Positions 10,166-18,525 of a DNA stretch of 64,000 nt are shown here, in pieces (within the stretch, counting starts at the first letter, position 1; every line of letters begins with the position of its first letter). Under the pieces are notes generated by a model. That model saw only the letters and a program-made list of their open reading frames with translations. It searched no databases and was not told the origin of the DNA. The position numbers were made by a program, and so were the translations under genes. The DNA is from Arthrobacter crystallopoietes. GTDB taxonomy: Bacteria; Actinomycetota; Actinomycetes; Actinomycetales; Micrococcaceae. The stretch covers positions 3,286,001-3,350,000 of the forward strand of contig NZ_CP018863.1 in NCBI RefSeq assembly GCF_002849715.1. The letters run 5' to 3'.

Positions 10166-11254
10166 CTAGGCGGAGAACGGCACCAGGTCGACAGCGGGGA
10201 CCGGCTCGGCCGTGCCGTCGAGGACGTCGCGCAGCGCCGGGACCGCTACCGGTTCACTACGGGCGAGGGACAATTGGGCTGCATCTGCCACGAGGGACGC
10301 GGCTACGGCGTCGAACGGCGTGCACGGGTTCTCACGCTCCCCTAGGACTAGTTCGACAAACGCGACCAGTTCGGCCACGTACGCGTCGACGAACCGCTCG
10401 GCGAACGTCTGATGGGCGGTCCCGGCCGGGAACCCCACGTCGGGTTCCGCGGAACGCAGGGCCGACCGGTCGTCGAGGCCAACGACCACGGTGTCCTTGG
10501 ATCCCTGTACGTCGAGGCGTACATCGTGCCCCGCCCCGTTGTAGCGGGTGGCCGTGGCCATGGCGACGGTGCCATCGGCGAGGGTGAGCGTGGCCTGCGC
10601 CGTGTCTACGTCACCCACAGCGCCGATTTCAGGATCGCCGTTGTTGGTGCCCCGTGCGTAAACCTCGACGATCTCCTGACCGGTCAACCAGCGGATCACA
10701 TCGAAATCGTGCACAGCCATATCGCGGAAGATCCCACCGGAGGTCGCGAGGTACTCCACCGGGGGTGGAAATGCGTCCCCTGACACGGCCCGAAGTCCGT
10801 GGAGCCACCCGAGATCGCCAGCGTCGAACCGGCGTTTGGCCTCCTGATAGCCCACGTCGAAGCGGCGCTGATGGCCAATCTGTACGACGCCGGAAGCTGC
10901 CTCGATTTCTTTCAGCAGCGGCAGCGCGCCGACGACGTCGGAGGAGACGGGCTTCTCGCAGAACACCGGTATCCCGGCGGCGAGGCCGGCACGAATCAGG
11001 TCGGGGTGGGTTGCGGTGTTGGTCGCGATGACGAGGCCGTCGATGCCTTCGCTGATCAGTGTGTCGACACTCTCGGTGGCCCGCAGACCGAACCGATCGG
11101 CAACCTGGCGGGCTGTCTCCGGCGCGGCATCCGCAAGCACGATTTCGAGCTGCACGCCGCGAGCTGCCACTTGGTCACGAACCGTCAGCAGGTTCTGGGC
11201 ATGCATCTGGCCGATCCGGCCGACGCCGACGAGTCCCAGGGTCAAAGTTTTCAT
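10166..11254 (-). CDS. Inositol 2-dehydrogenase-like Gfo/Idh/MocA oxidoreductase
   Basis: Predicted NAD-dependent myo-inositol (or isomer) dehydrogenase of 362 residues. Visible are the nucleotide loop VGVGRIGQMHAQN, the catalytic CEKPVSSD motif, and GGIFRDMAVHDFDVIRWLTG, which carries the Asp/His pair. A later segment (RGTNNGDPEIGAVGDVDTA) is almost identical to the protein encoded at 42138-43160, so the two are close paralogues. The start ATG at 11254 follows an AGAGAGA site. It lies downstream of the TIM-barrel gene and an oxidoreductase remnant on the same strand, and may be the last gene of that unit. Confident for family; the substrate is inferred from similarity. Confidence 0.85.
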   Translation of the reverse strand: MKTLTLGLVGVGRIGQMHAQNLLTVRDQVAARGVQLEIVLADAAPETARQVADRFGLRATESVDTLISEGIDGLVIATNTATHPDLIRAGLAAGIPVFCEKPVSSDVVGALPLLKEIEAASGVVQIGHQRRFDVGYQEAKRRFDAGDLGWLHGLRAVSGDAFPPPVEYLATSGGIFRDMAVHDFDVIRWLTGQEIVEVYARGTNNGDPEIGAVGDVDTAQATLTLADGTVAMATATRYNGAGHDVRLDVQGSKDTVVVGLDDRSALRSAEPDVGFPAGTAHQTFAERFVDAYVAELVAFVELVLGERENPCTPFDAVAASLVADAAQLSLARSEPVAVPALRDVLDGTAEPVPAVDLVPFSA

Positions 11255-11337
11255 TTGTCTCTCTTTTCTCTCAAGTCTCTTCGATAAGCGAGTCGTCCGT
11301 GATCACGGACGCAACTCGAACGGGTGTCTCTGTAGGC

Positions 11338-11608
11338 TTATCCAGCACTGGCTGCGGCGACCCCGGCGACCGCCACCGTCCGGCCTTTGGCGGCGGATTG
11401 GGCGAAGGCTTGCGGCTCGTCATTGTATGCCTGTGCGTAACGCTCGAGGAAGAACGGCATGTATGGCTCTGCCTGCTCCGTGCCCGTCGAGTTGTACTTC
11501 TTGACCAAAGTTGGCGTGACGTTTCCGACGGACAGCATGCCCTCGGGGCCGAAGGCCTCGAGGCGCTGGTCATAACCGAAGGAACAGTGGCGTGCGCCGG
11601 GGTCAAAT
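11338..11608 (-). pseudogene. C-terminal remnant of an inositol dehydrogenase-like oxidoreductase
   Basis: Reads as RHCSFGYDQRLEAFGPEGML and onward to FFLERYAQAYNDEPQAFAQ, matching the last third of the protein at 7199-8215. It then jumps to a short tail (SAAKGRTVAVAGVAAASAG), so there is also an internal deletion near the end. The N-terminal two thirds, including the nucleotide-binding domain, is absent; the fragment begins directly after the stop of the upstream TIM-barrel gene. In the 5188-8215 operon the same order (TIM barrel then oxidoreductase) is intact, so this is a deleted copy of that arrangement. Confidence 0.8.
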
Positions 11609-11621
11609 TCCGGTCGGTTCC

Positions 11622-12503
11622 CTAGCCAGCCGTCGGGAAGCAGGCGAGTGCGGTGTCCTGGGCTTTCTTCAGACCATCGAGGACGGGGAGGGCACGGTGC
11701 TCCGCCGAGATTATCTCGACACCCCACGGTCCCGTCCATCCCGCTTCCAGAGTGCGCTCGACGAACGTCCGCGAATCGAAGTCGCCCTCGCCGCAATATG
11801 CACGGTTGTTGATGGTGTCCTCGAAGATGGTCCCGACGGTTTTGTGGTAGCCGTCGTCGACCTCGATCGCCGCAACGCGTTCCATCGGTACCACCTTCCA
11901 CAGTTCCTCGTGGGATAGCCCAGTCTTGGCGGTGTGCCAGATGTCGATCAACAAGCCCGCGGATGGGCTGCTCGAACGTCCCACGACCTCCACGGCTTCC
12001 TGCGTGGTACGAAGGTGGGAGAACGGGGTGGCCTCCAAGGCCAGCTGGATGCCCGCTTCGGCGGCCTCGTCCGCGAGGTCGGCGAAGGCGCCAGCGATTG
12101 TCGATAGGGGCAGCGGCTGTTCGGTCATACCCGCTCCGACTTTGATATGCCGGGCTCCCAGCACCTTTGCGGCCTCGAACAGGTCTGCACGGATACCGTT
12201 AGCTGCAGCACGCTCTTCACCGGTGGTCCACCAGTCGTTGAGGAACTCGACCTCGACGATTCCGATGCCGGCGTCGCGGATCATGCGCGACAGTTCGGGG
12301 TAGCCGATCGTATCGCGAGCCGCAACAAGGTCGGCATGCACCAGGCCGATGCCGGACCACCCGGTCTGGGCGACAGCGGCAATGCGCTTGGCCAGGGGCA
12401 CTGGGCTTGTCTCATCGGCCCGCATGGGCGCGGCGTCGCCGGCGCTGGTCCAACAGGTGGCGATCAGTTGAGGGGTCATGGTCTCTTCTTTCGTCGTGCT
12501 CAT
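11622..12503 (-). CDS. TIM-barrel sugar isomerase/epimerase-like protein (IolE-like), paralogue
   Basis: TIM-barrel protein of 293 residues, closely similar along its length to the protein at 6287-7171 (shared segments LIATCWTSAGDAAP, GLVHADL, EFLNDWWTTG, LALEATPFSHLRTTQ, GYPELSRMI). It keeps the same acidic and His residues, so it is probably catalytically competent. The start at 12503 follows GAGGTGG by 8 bases; an internal ATG at 12479 with a GAAGAGA site is an alternative. A palindromic operator candidate lies about 200 bases upstream at 12700-12714. The downstream oxidoreductase is deleted, so this enzyme may have lost its original partner. Confidence 0.8.
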   Translation of the reverse strand: MSTTKEETMTPQLIATCWTSAGDAAPMRADETSPVPLAKRIAAVAQTGWSGIGLVHADLVAARDTIGYPELSRMIRDAGIGIVEVEFLNDWWTTGEERAAANGIRADLFEAAKVLGARHIKVGAGMTEQPLPLSTIAGAFADLADEAAEAGIQLALEATPFSHLRTTQEAVEVVGRSSSPSAGLLIDIWHTAKTGLSHEELWKVVPMERVAAIEVDDGYHKTVGTIFEDTINNRAYCGEGDFDSRTFVERTLEAGWTGPWGVEIISAEHRALPVLDGLKKAQDTALACFPTAG

Positions 12504-13129
12504 GCTGGGTCCACCTCGATCGAGGTGCCCTGCTGGTTTCGGATCGGTAGGTATCGACGGCGGGCTACGGCCAGCGCATCCGTGACCAGGGACACGATGG
12601 GCCAGCCAGCGCGGATGCAGTCGACCTCATCCGCGCATGCCAAGTGGGCTTGGCGACCGCGAGTGACCGGCGTCCGCTTACCGTCGCAGTCCCGCGTAAT
12701 GGACAATGTGTCCAAAGCATTTCACGAACACTGCTCGAGGGTCAAACTATGACCCAGAACACTTCGGATGCCTCCGGCCCCTGGCCCATGGGATCCGATT
12801 CTGCCTGCGGGGCACCAAGGTGCCGGTCGGCCTCCATGCTTTCTTGACGCACCGGCTCGGCGACAGGCAGGCCTTGCATAGCAGCTGAATGACGGCCCCT
12901 GCTTACCCCACTCTTCGTTGCTTGGCCATCCCGCGCCCGGCGCCCCAGGGGTGGCAGGCCTGCCTGCGGTAGCGTAGGCCACCTTCATGTCGCACCAGCG
13001 TCCGCCCCCAGGAATAGACTCGATCGAGAAGTAATCTGGATCACTTTTAGCGCGTTTTTATGCTACTGTATGAACGTCTTGTCCGTTGTGTACTACTTGG
13101 CAGAACTGGGAATACGCTCAAACTGGACG
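12504..13129. other. Intergenic region with operator candidate, no gene seen
   Basis: Contains the palindrome at 12700-12714 but no reading frame with a plausible ribosome site and recognisable product. The short plus-strand frame starting at 12750 is low-complexity and lacks a good ribosome site. Likely a promoter region for the minus-strand gene at 12503 plus debris of the genes that once preceded the permease remnant. Confidence 0.5.
12700..12714. promoter_or_regulatory. Candidate operator TGGACA-ATG-TGTCCA
   Basis: Perfect 6-3-6 inverted repeat, third copy of the motif at 3246-3260 and 5057-5071. It lies about 200 bases upstream of the minus-strand TIM-barrel gene and in front of the plus-strand ABC permease remnant. 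Confidence 0.62.
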
Positions 13130-13361
13130 TGATCGCCGTAGCTTCATCAGCGGTGCCACCGCGGCCACCGCGGCCGGCGCGGCCGGCGGGGTCGGCAAGG
13201 CCGTCGGTGCCATCGCCGGCGGATTGATCATCGCTGCGATGAGCAACGGCGTGCAGCTGATGGACGTCGACTAGTCGGTTCAGCCCGTCGTCAAGGGCCT
13301 GGTGCTGCTGCTGGCCGCGGTCTTCCGCACCTACAACAAGCGCAGCTGCGATTCCCGCTGA
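13130..13361 (+). pseudogene. C-terminal remnant of a sugar ABC transporter permease
   Basis: Translation from about 13130 gives GGVGKAVGAIAGGLIIAAMSNGVQLM, then VD, an in-frame TAG at 13272-13274, and continues in the same frame as SVQPVVKGLVLLLAAVFRTYNKR to TGA at 13359-13361. This is the typical C-terminus of XylH/GguB/RbsC-type permeases (final membrane helix followed by a basic tail). The N-terminal three quarters is missing and the remaining part carries a stop, so it is non-functional. It suggests a second ABC sugar importer once stood between the 12503 gene and the 13575 transporter. Confidence 0.78.
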
Positions 13362-13574
13362 ACCACCAGGCCACCCACCCGTTCGTTCTGTCGGAAGGTC
13401 CTCACATGTTTGCCCGGACATTCGAGCCGCACTCCACCCGCACCCGCCACAGCACCACGTAGCATCCTGCATTTCCGGCCGAAACGCCGCATTCAAATTA
13501 CGACCAATCCATCATTTGAGGGCGCCATGCGCGATTCACAAATACATCATCCAGGTAGCGACAAAGGAGTTTAA

Positions 13575-15071
13575 ATGTCTCAAAAATCTACTGTCGACAG
13601 ACAAGTCACCCTTCCGCCGTTGACCAGTGGACCGCATCGGAAGCGGCTCGGATTGATCTCGACCGTGGCCTGTTTGGGCGGCCTGCTGTTTGGGTATGAC
13701 ACGGGTGTGACCAACGGGGCCGAGGGGCCGATGGCCCAGGACCTGGGGTTGAACCTGATCCAGTTGGGCGTGGTGATCAGTTCGCTGATCTTCGCGGCGG
13801 CGGTTGGAGCTCTGGTCTGCGGCCGGATCTCGGATGCATGGGGCCGACGTAAAACGATCATCATGCTGGCGGTGCTGTTCTTCGTGGGCACGCTGCTGGT
13901 GGTCTTCTCGCCCGCGCCTCCTGAGCCGGGAACGTTCTCCCTTACGGGGTTCGCGGTCTTGGTATGCGGGCGGATCATGATCGGCCTAGCCGTCGGTGGG
14001 GCCTCGACGGTGGTGCCGGTGTATCTGGCCGAGCTGGCCCCATTCGAGATCCGTGGGTCGATCACGGGCCGGAACGAGCTGGCGATCGTGATTGGTCAGC
14101 TGTCCGCATTCGTGATGAATGCGATCATCGCCACCTCGCTCGGCGGCATCGTAGACGGCGTGTGGCGAATCATGTTCTCCGTCTCCGCGGTGCCGGCGAT
14201 CGCATTGTTCATCGGCATGCTGCGCATGCCCGAATCCCCACGCTGGTTGACCGAGAAGGGTCGGTACGGTGAAGCTTTGGCAGTGCTGGAGTCGGTCCGT
14301 CCGGCCGAGCGCGCGAAAGCTGAGCTACGGGAGATCGAGCACGTAGCGGTCAAGGAGGTCGAGGAGCACCAGATCGGCTTGAAGGCAGTTCTGACGAACA
14401 AGTGGCTGCGGCGGATCGTCCTGGTTGGCATCGGATTGTCCGTAACCCAGCAACTGACCGGTATTAACTCAGTCATGTACTACGGCACGCGCATTCTGGA
14501 GGAGTCCGGGATGTCAGCGCAGCAGGCCGTACTCGCGAACATCGCGTTCGGCGTCGTGGCCGTTATCGGCGGCATCATTGCCTTGTGCAACATGGACCGG
14601 CTTGACCGCCGCACCACGTTTATCATCGGGTTGTCGTTGACCACGACCTGCCACCTGCTGATTGGGGTCGCCGGCATGCTGCTTCCCGAAGGCAACCCGG
14701 CCCGCCCAATCGTGATCCTGATCCTCGTGGTCGCATTCGTGCTCTCGATGCAGACATTCCTGAACATCGCTATCTGGGTGTGGCTTGCAGAGATCTTCCC
14801 GCTGCACATGCGCGGGCTGGGTATCGGCGTCTCGGTGTTCTTCGGCTGGACCATGAACGGCTTCCTAGCCCTGTACTTCCCGACGCTTGTTGGCGCGGTC
14901 GGCATTTCCGGCTCGTTCTTCCTCTTCGCGGGCATCGGCCTGCTGGCCCTGCTCTTCGTAATCACCCAAGTCCCCGAAACCCGGGGCCGCTCCCTCGAAG
15001 ACCTCGAGGAAGACGTCTCCACCGGAACGATCTACCACGTCGTCAAGCCCGCCGACGCCCAACATTCCTGA
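13575..15071 (+). CDS. Sugar/polyol:H+ symporter (MFS sugar porter family, IolT-like)
   Basis: Membrane transporter of 498 residues with 12 predicted helices. Sugar-porter signatures are present: GGLLFGYDTGV in helix 1, GRISDAWGRRKT in the loop between helices 2 and 3, PESPRWL after helix 6, the QQLTGINSVMYYG segment in helix 7, and PETRGRSLEDLEED at the C-terminus. It has a good ribosome site (AAAGGAG, 6 bases before the ATG). Two paralogues are encoded at 26946 and 29256. Here it stands beside a destroyed ABC permease and may have replaced it for uptake of the island substrate. Substrate probably inositol or a related polyol or hexose. Confidence 0.88.
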   Translation: MSQKSTVDRQVTLPPLTSGPHRKRLGLISTVACLGGLLFGYDTGVTNGAEGPMAQDLGLNLIQLGVVISSLIFAAAVGALVCGRISDAWGRRKTIIMLAVLFFVGTLLVVFSPAPPEPGTFSLTGFAVLVCGRIMIGLAVGGASTVVPVYLAELAPFEIRGSITGRNELAIVIGQLSAFVMNAIIATSLGGIVDGVWRIMFSVSAVPAIALFIGMLRMPESPRWLTEKGRYGEALAVLESVRPAERAKAELREIEHVAVKEVEEHQIGLKAVLTNKWLRRIVLVGIGLSVTQQLTGINSVMYYGTRILEESGMSAQQAVLANIAFGVVAVIGGIIALCNMDRLDRRTTFIIGLSLTTTCHLLIGVAGMLLPEGNPARPIVILILVVAFVLSMQTFLNIAIWVWLAEIFPLHMRGLGIGVSVFFGWTMNGFLALYFPTLVGAVGISGSFFLFAGIGLLALLFVITQVPETRGRSLEDLEEDVSTGTIYHVVKPADAQHS

Positions 15072-15627
15072 CACCCAGAGCTCTACCCTCCGGAGCTTAA
15101 TCCCCCGGACCCGTGAAGTGACGCCAGCGAGTTCGCCGCAAGCCAACCTGCCCTGTACCGGTCATCGTCGAAGTCCTTCCAGCCGTTGCCGTACTGGGGG
15201 GATTACGGCCCACGTGGAGCGGGGAAACTTGTACCTGTCGGTCACCTGTTGATGCTGGTCTGGAACCCTGCAAACCCTCGTGGCGGGGAACCTTGAAGCC
15301 ATGAGCGGGGATGACTGGCGTTTCTACCTGAACGCGGAAGACAAGATCCTGAACTTTGTCCATTGCCGCCGCGTCCGCGCTGCTGGGCTTTGAAGAAACC
15401 TGAGTCCTCGCCGACGTGCCCGGGCACCTGATCGACCTCGCATAGCAACTCTTCAGACTGCACCAAACGGCCGCCTAATCACCGAATCCTTGCCGGGCGG
15501 ATACCCCGCCCGGCAAGGCCCGGCCCCGCCCGCGCGTTCAGGCAAAAGGATAAAGAACCATGATTGACAGCAAGAGGAGCGGTGAAAGCACCGCCCGGAC
15601 AGCCGTGCTCACATAGACCCCCAGGGC
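15072..15627. other. Intergenic stretch with unrecognised gene debris
   Basis: No intact gene. A short plus-strand frame at about 15250-15391 (including EAMSGDDWRFYLNAEDKILNF) reads like protein but stops at 15391 and has no family I recognise; the following 90 bases contain further stops. It may be the remains of a gene lost after the 13575 transporter. Confidence 0.45.
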
Positions 15628-16704
15628 TTACCGCCAGGAGAAGCGGGCAATGTCGGCAGCCCCGATGAGCCCCGCCTTCGGTCCCAGTGCCGCCAGCTCG
15701 ATGGGCGCTGCGGGACGGAAACCGCGGCCGGTGAGGTTGCGGCCGAACGCGCGGCGGGTGGGTTCCAGCAGCAGCTCGCCTGCCTCGGAAAGTCCACCGC
15801 CGATCACGAACATCCCGGGGTCCAAAGCCGCGGCAAGGTTGGCCAGGCCCAAACCGAGCCACTCGCCAATGTCCTCGATCAACTGGATGCTGGCCGGATC
15901 GCCCTCGCGGGCCAGGGAGGTGACGACGGCGCCCGTGATGTCCTCCGCCCGGCCATCCACCGCGCGGAGCCATTCCTGGGCAACCGGGGAGTTGGCCCGG
16001 GCAAGTTCGCGTGCCTCGCGGCCGAGGGCGTTGCCGGAGGCATATTGTTCCCAACAGCCGCGGTTCCCGCATTCACAGCGATGGCCGTGCGGGACGATGA
16101 CCTGGTGGCCGAACTCGCCGGCCACGCCCCAGTTTCCCCGTTCGAGCCGACCGTCGAGGATGATGGCACCGCCGATGCCGGTTCCGAGCGTGATGCAGAC
16201 CAAGCGGCTCTGGCCGGTGCCCGTGCCGAAGCGGCACTCTGCCCACGCCGCGGCATCGGCGTCGTTGGTTACGCTGACCCGTCGGTGCAACAGCTTTTCG
16301 AGATTCGCGCGTACAGGTTCATTGCGCCAAGCCAGGTGCGGGCTAAACAGGACCGTGCTGCCGCTGCGGTCCATCCAACCGGCGGCGCCGATGCCCACCG
16401 ACAGGATGCGGTGTTCGGATGATAAAGAACGGACCAAGGAGACAATGACCTGCTCCACTTCACGCGCATCGTGGCCCGGCGTGGCGCGGATTTCTTCGAC
16501 GAGGATGCGGCCGTCCGCGTCGACGACGCCTGCCGCGACTTTGGTGCCCCCGATGTCGATCCCAATGGACAGCCCGCGGCGTGTCAGCCGGCTGGGCAGG
16601 CGGAGCTGGACGCGTGCACGCGGAACCCGGCCATTGCGCAGCGCCGGGGAATGAACTCTTGGTGTGCGCGGGCGGCCCGGGTCGTCGACTCTCATCTGTT
16701 TCAT
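15628..16704 (-). CDS. ROK family sugar kinase (glucokinase-like)
   Basis: Predicted cytoplasmic sugar kinase of 358 residues. The ATP-binding phosphate-1 motif GIDIGGTKVAAG starts near residue 48, the segment VTNDADAAAWAE carries the catalytic Asp, and the ROK zinc site is clear (GHRCECGNRGCWEQYASG). There is no helix-turn-helix, so it is a kinase rather than a NagC/XylR-type regulator. The roughly 45 residues before the core are basic, Pro/Arg-rich and atypical, so the true start could be further in; the ATG at 16704 follows GGGAGAAG by about 10 bases. It lies downstream of a TIM-barrel isomerase on the same strand and may phosphorylate the product of that pathway. Confidence 0.87.
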   Translation of the reverse strand: MKQMRVDDPGRPRTPRVHSPALRNGRVPRARVQLRLPSRLTRRGLSIGIDIGGTKVAAGVVDADGRILVEEIRATPGHDAREVEQVIVSLVRSLSSEHRILSVGIGAAGWMDRSGSTVLFSPHLAWRNEPVRANLEKLLHRRVSVTNDADAAAWAECRFGTGTGQSRLVCITLGTGIGGAIILDGRLERGNWGVAGEFGHQVIVPHGHRCECGNRGCWEQYASGNALGREARELARANSPVAQEWLRAVDGRAEDITGAVVTSLAREGDPASIQLIEDIGEWLGLGLANLAAALDPGMFVIGGGLSEAGELLLEPTRRAFGRNLTGRGFRPAAPIELAALGPKAGLIGAADIARFSWR

Positions 16705-16779
16705 ATTAGGGGCACTTCTCCCAGCTGACCGTGACCGGCGGCTTCGATGACGGAGAATTGGGGCCGTGCTTGACCCAGT

Positions 16780-16806
16780 GGGGCGGCATCTCGACGATGC
16801 CGCCCC
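16780..16806. terminator. Perfect hairpin between isomerase and ROK genes
   Basis: An 11-base-pair perfect stem (GGGGCGGCATC with its complement) around a TCGAC loop, 30 bases after the stop of the minus-strand isomerase gene. No U-rich tract follows on either strand, so it may be a weak terminator or an mRNA-processing stem. Confidence 0.5.
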
Positions 16807-16835
16807 TTCAGCCTGTACGCGATGTCGACGGCGTC

Positions 16836-17852
16836 CTATCGCTGTACCAACGACGCTGTCAACGCGGCATCAGCATCCTTCAAGACATTGGCTGCGACCT
16901 CAAGGCCTTCGATCCTGCCAAGAGAGACATCCTCATGCTCGATGTTCACGAGCATTTCGGGATCGACTTCGTAAAGTGCCCGCAGGAACTCCGTCCAATA
17001 GGCGGTGTTATGTCCCTTGCCCAGCGCGACGAAGTCCCACGCGGATTCCTTCGGCCACTCGTTCGCCCATTCGTCGCCACCCAGGTTGGTGCGCTCCTCC
17101 TCGGGCAAGAGGCGCCGGAACCGGTTATCAAGAACCCCGTAGAGGGCAGCAGTCTCCGTATTAACCCGAACGTCCTTGGCGGCGGCCTGCACCACCAATG
17201 GCCCAAGATGGCGGACCACGGCGACTGGGTCCATCTGCTGCCAGAAAAGGTGCGAAGCGTCGAGTTCGACGCCGATATGTGTCGCCTTGGTCAGTTCCAG
17301 CAGCTTGAAGACGTCGGCAGGGTTGAACACGAGGTTCTGCGGGTGGAGTTCCAGCGCGACTTTGACATCGAGGTCCCGGGCCAGCTGGTCGGTTTCCTTC
17401 CAGAACGCGGCCGCGACTTCCCACTGGTAATCCAGAACGTCCAGGGCCGCGGAGTTCCAGGCGTTGACGATCCAGTTGGCACGGGTGGCGCCGGGTTCAC
17501 CGCCGGGCAGACCGGACATGGTCACGACACGGTTTTGCCCGAGGCGGTGGGCGAGGCGGATCGAGCGTCGAATGTCCTCGGCGTGCTTGTCCCCGATGGC
17601 GCGGTTGGGGTGCAGGGGATTGCCATTGCAATTCAGCCCTGCCATCGATACGCCGGTGCCTTCAAAGATGGCCAGGTACTCGTCGCGCGCGGCGTCGCTT
17701 TCCAGGATCTGGTCGATGTTTGGGATGTGGACGGGCGGCAGGAATCCGCCGGTGTTGATTTCGATGCCTGTCAGCCCGAGGTCAGCGATGACCTCGAGTG
17801 CTTCGGGCAGCGGGCGGTCGTGCAGAATTGCGTTATAGACGCCGAGTTTCAC
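16836..17852 (-). CDS. Sugar phosphate isomerase/epimerase-like TIM-barrel protein
   Basis: Xylose-isomerase-like TIM-barrel protein of 338 residues. Conserved features include TGIEINTGGF, KVALELHPQNL (metal-binding Glu and His), IGVELDASHLFWQQMD and MLVNIEHEDVSL. It is longer than the IolE-like proteins in this window and belongs to a different subgroup. The GTG start overlaps the stop of an oxidoreductase remnant (GTGA), showing that the two were once one operon. Presumably it converts a keto-sugar made by the lost dehydrogenase; substrate unknown. Confidence 0.82.
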   Translation of the reverse strand: MKLGVYNAILHDRPLPEALEVIADLGLTGIEINTGGFLPPVHIPNIDQILESDAARDEYLAIFEGTGVSMAGLNCNGNPLHPNRAIGDKHAEDIRRSIRLAHRLGQNRVVTMSGLPGGEPGATRANWIVNAWNSAALDVLDYQWEVAAAFWKETDQLARDLDVKVALELHPQNLVFNPADVFKLLELTKATHIGVELDASHLFWQQMDPVAVVRHLGPLVVQAAAKDVRVNTETAALYGVLDNRFRRLLPEEERTNLGGDEWANEWPKESAWDFVALGKGHNTAYWTEFLRALYEVDPEMLVNIEHEDVSLGRIEGLEVAANVLKDADAALTASLVQR

Positions 17853-18020
17853 AGGAAGACCTGCTTTCCGTTGTTGAGGGGCGATTCGCTGACGGCTGCC
17901 AGCAGTCCCAAGTTGTGCACACCTTCGTCGAAAGTGGTGCAGAGAGGCAGACAGGACGCCTCCTCAATGCCGCCTACCCCTTGCAGAAATGCGCGAGAAC
18001 GGTATCCGAAGGCACAGTTC
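17849..18020 (-). pseudogene. C-terminal remnant of a Gfo/Idh/MocA oxidoreductase
   Basis: Reading the minus strand into the TGA at 17849-17851 gives about 55 residues including YRSRAFLQGVGGIEE and TFDEGVHNLGLLAAVSESPLNNGK, the usual C-terminal helix of Gfo/Idh/MocA enzymes. Upstream of about 18020 the similarity ends. The remnant still overlaps the GTG start of the isomerase gene. The catalytic and nucleotide-binding parts are gone. Confidence 0.7.
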
Positions 18021-18525
18021 TGGCCGCAACCGACGCTTGGGGCCCTACCGCTCGGCGGGCGGCCCTAAATGCGCCGCTCCGAAAAGCAGAGGCAGTGGCG
18101 ACCAGGGCGAACAACCGCAAGGGACGGCCCCTGACAATCTAGGATGACGGTCATTGCCGGCTTTTCCACGTCGTTGCCGCCACTCGAAGCGACATTACGG
18201 TTTGCACTTTGTCCTGTCAATGTTCTTTGTAGAGGGGGCAGCCTCCATGCTCAACGTTCCAATGGGTGGTCGGTTACGGATCGGCCGTGCGGCCCGGCCC
18301 AGTCAGCTCCCAATAGACATGAGGGGTCGGATGCGTCGATTCCGCGTGCGGCCAGGTCCAGTTCTAGCTCTACAACTCGAGATTTTTACGTTGAATGTAA
18401 GTATGTCAGTACAAATGTTTGACAGGACATTTCCAGTCGTGCAAAGTAGTTGGTGTGGTTCGGCTCACAGCCTGCCACCAGGCGGCCGCGAAGGGCCCCC
18501 CGAAACAGAAAGGCCGAGGATCTAA
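18021..18525. other. iolC upstream region
   Basis: No gene was recognised. The part nearest iolC holds a clear operator candidate at 18396-18416. Two further short boxes reading TGTCCTGTCA on one strand or the other are at 18210-18219 and 18420-18429. A possible promoter is TTGAAT (18391-18396), a 17-base spacer and AATGTT (18414-18419), which would be covered by the operator. Confidence 0.5.
18396..18416. promoter_or_regulatory. Candidate IolR operator upstream of iolC
   Basis: The sequence GTAAGTATGTCAGTACAAAT (18397-18416) closely matches the reverse complement of 28996-29019 and the sites at 32108-32127 and 36739-36760. It lies 110 bases before iolC and overlaps a possible promoter, as expected for repression by the GntR-type regulator encoded at 35843-36583. 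Confidence 0.65.

Noticed and set aside
13086..13274. Plus-strand frame of 62 residues as an intact small gene
   Set aside because: Its sequence is the tail of a sugar ABC permease and continues in frame after the TAG, so it is a pseudogene fragment rather than a small gene.
16731..18068. Plus-strand frame of 445 residues opposite the isomerase gene at 16836
   Set aside because: Shadow of the real isomerase gene; the composition is not protein-like.
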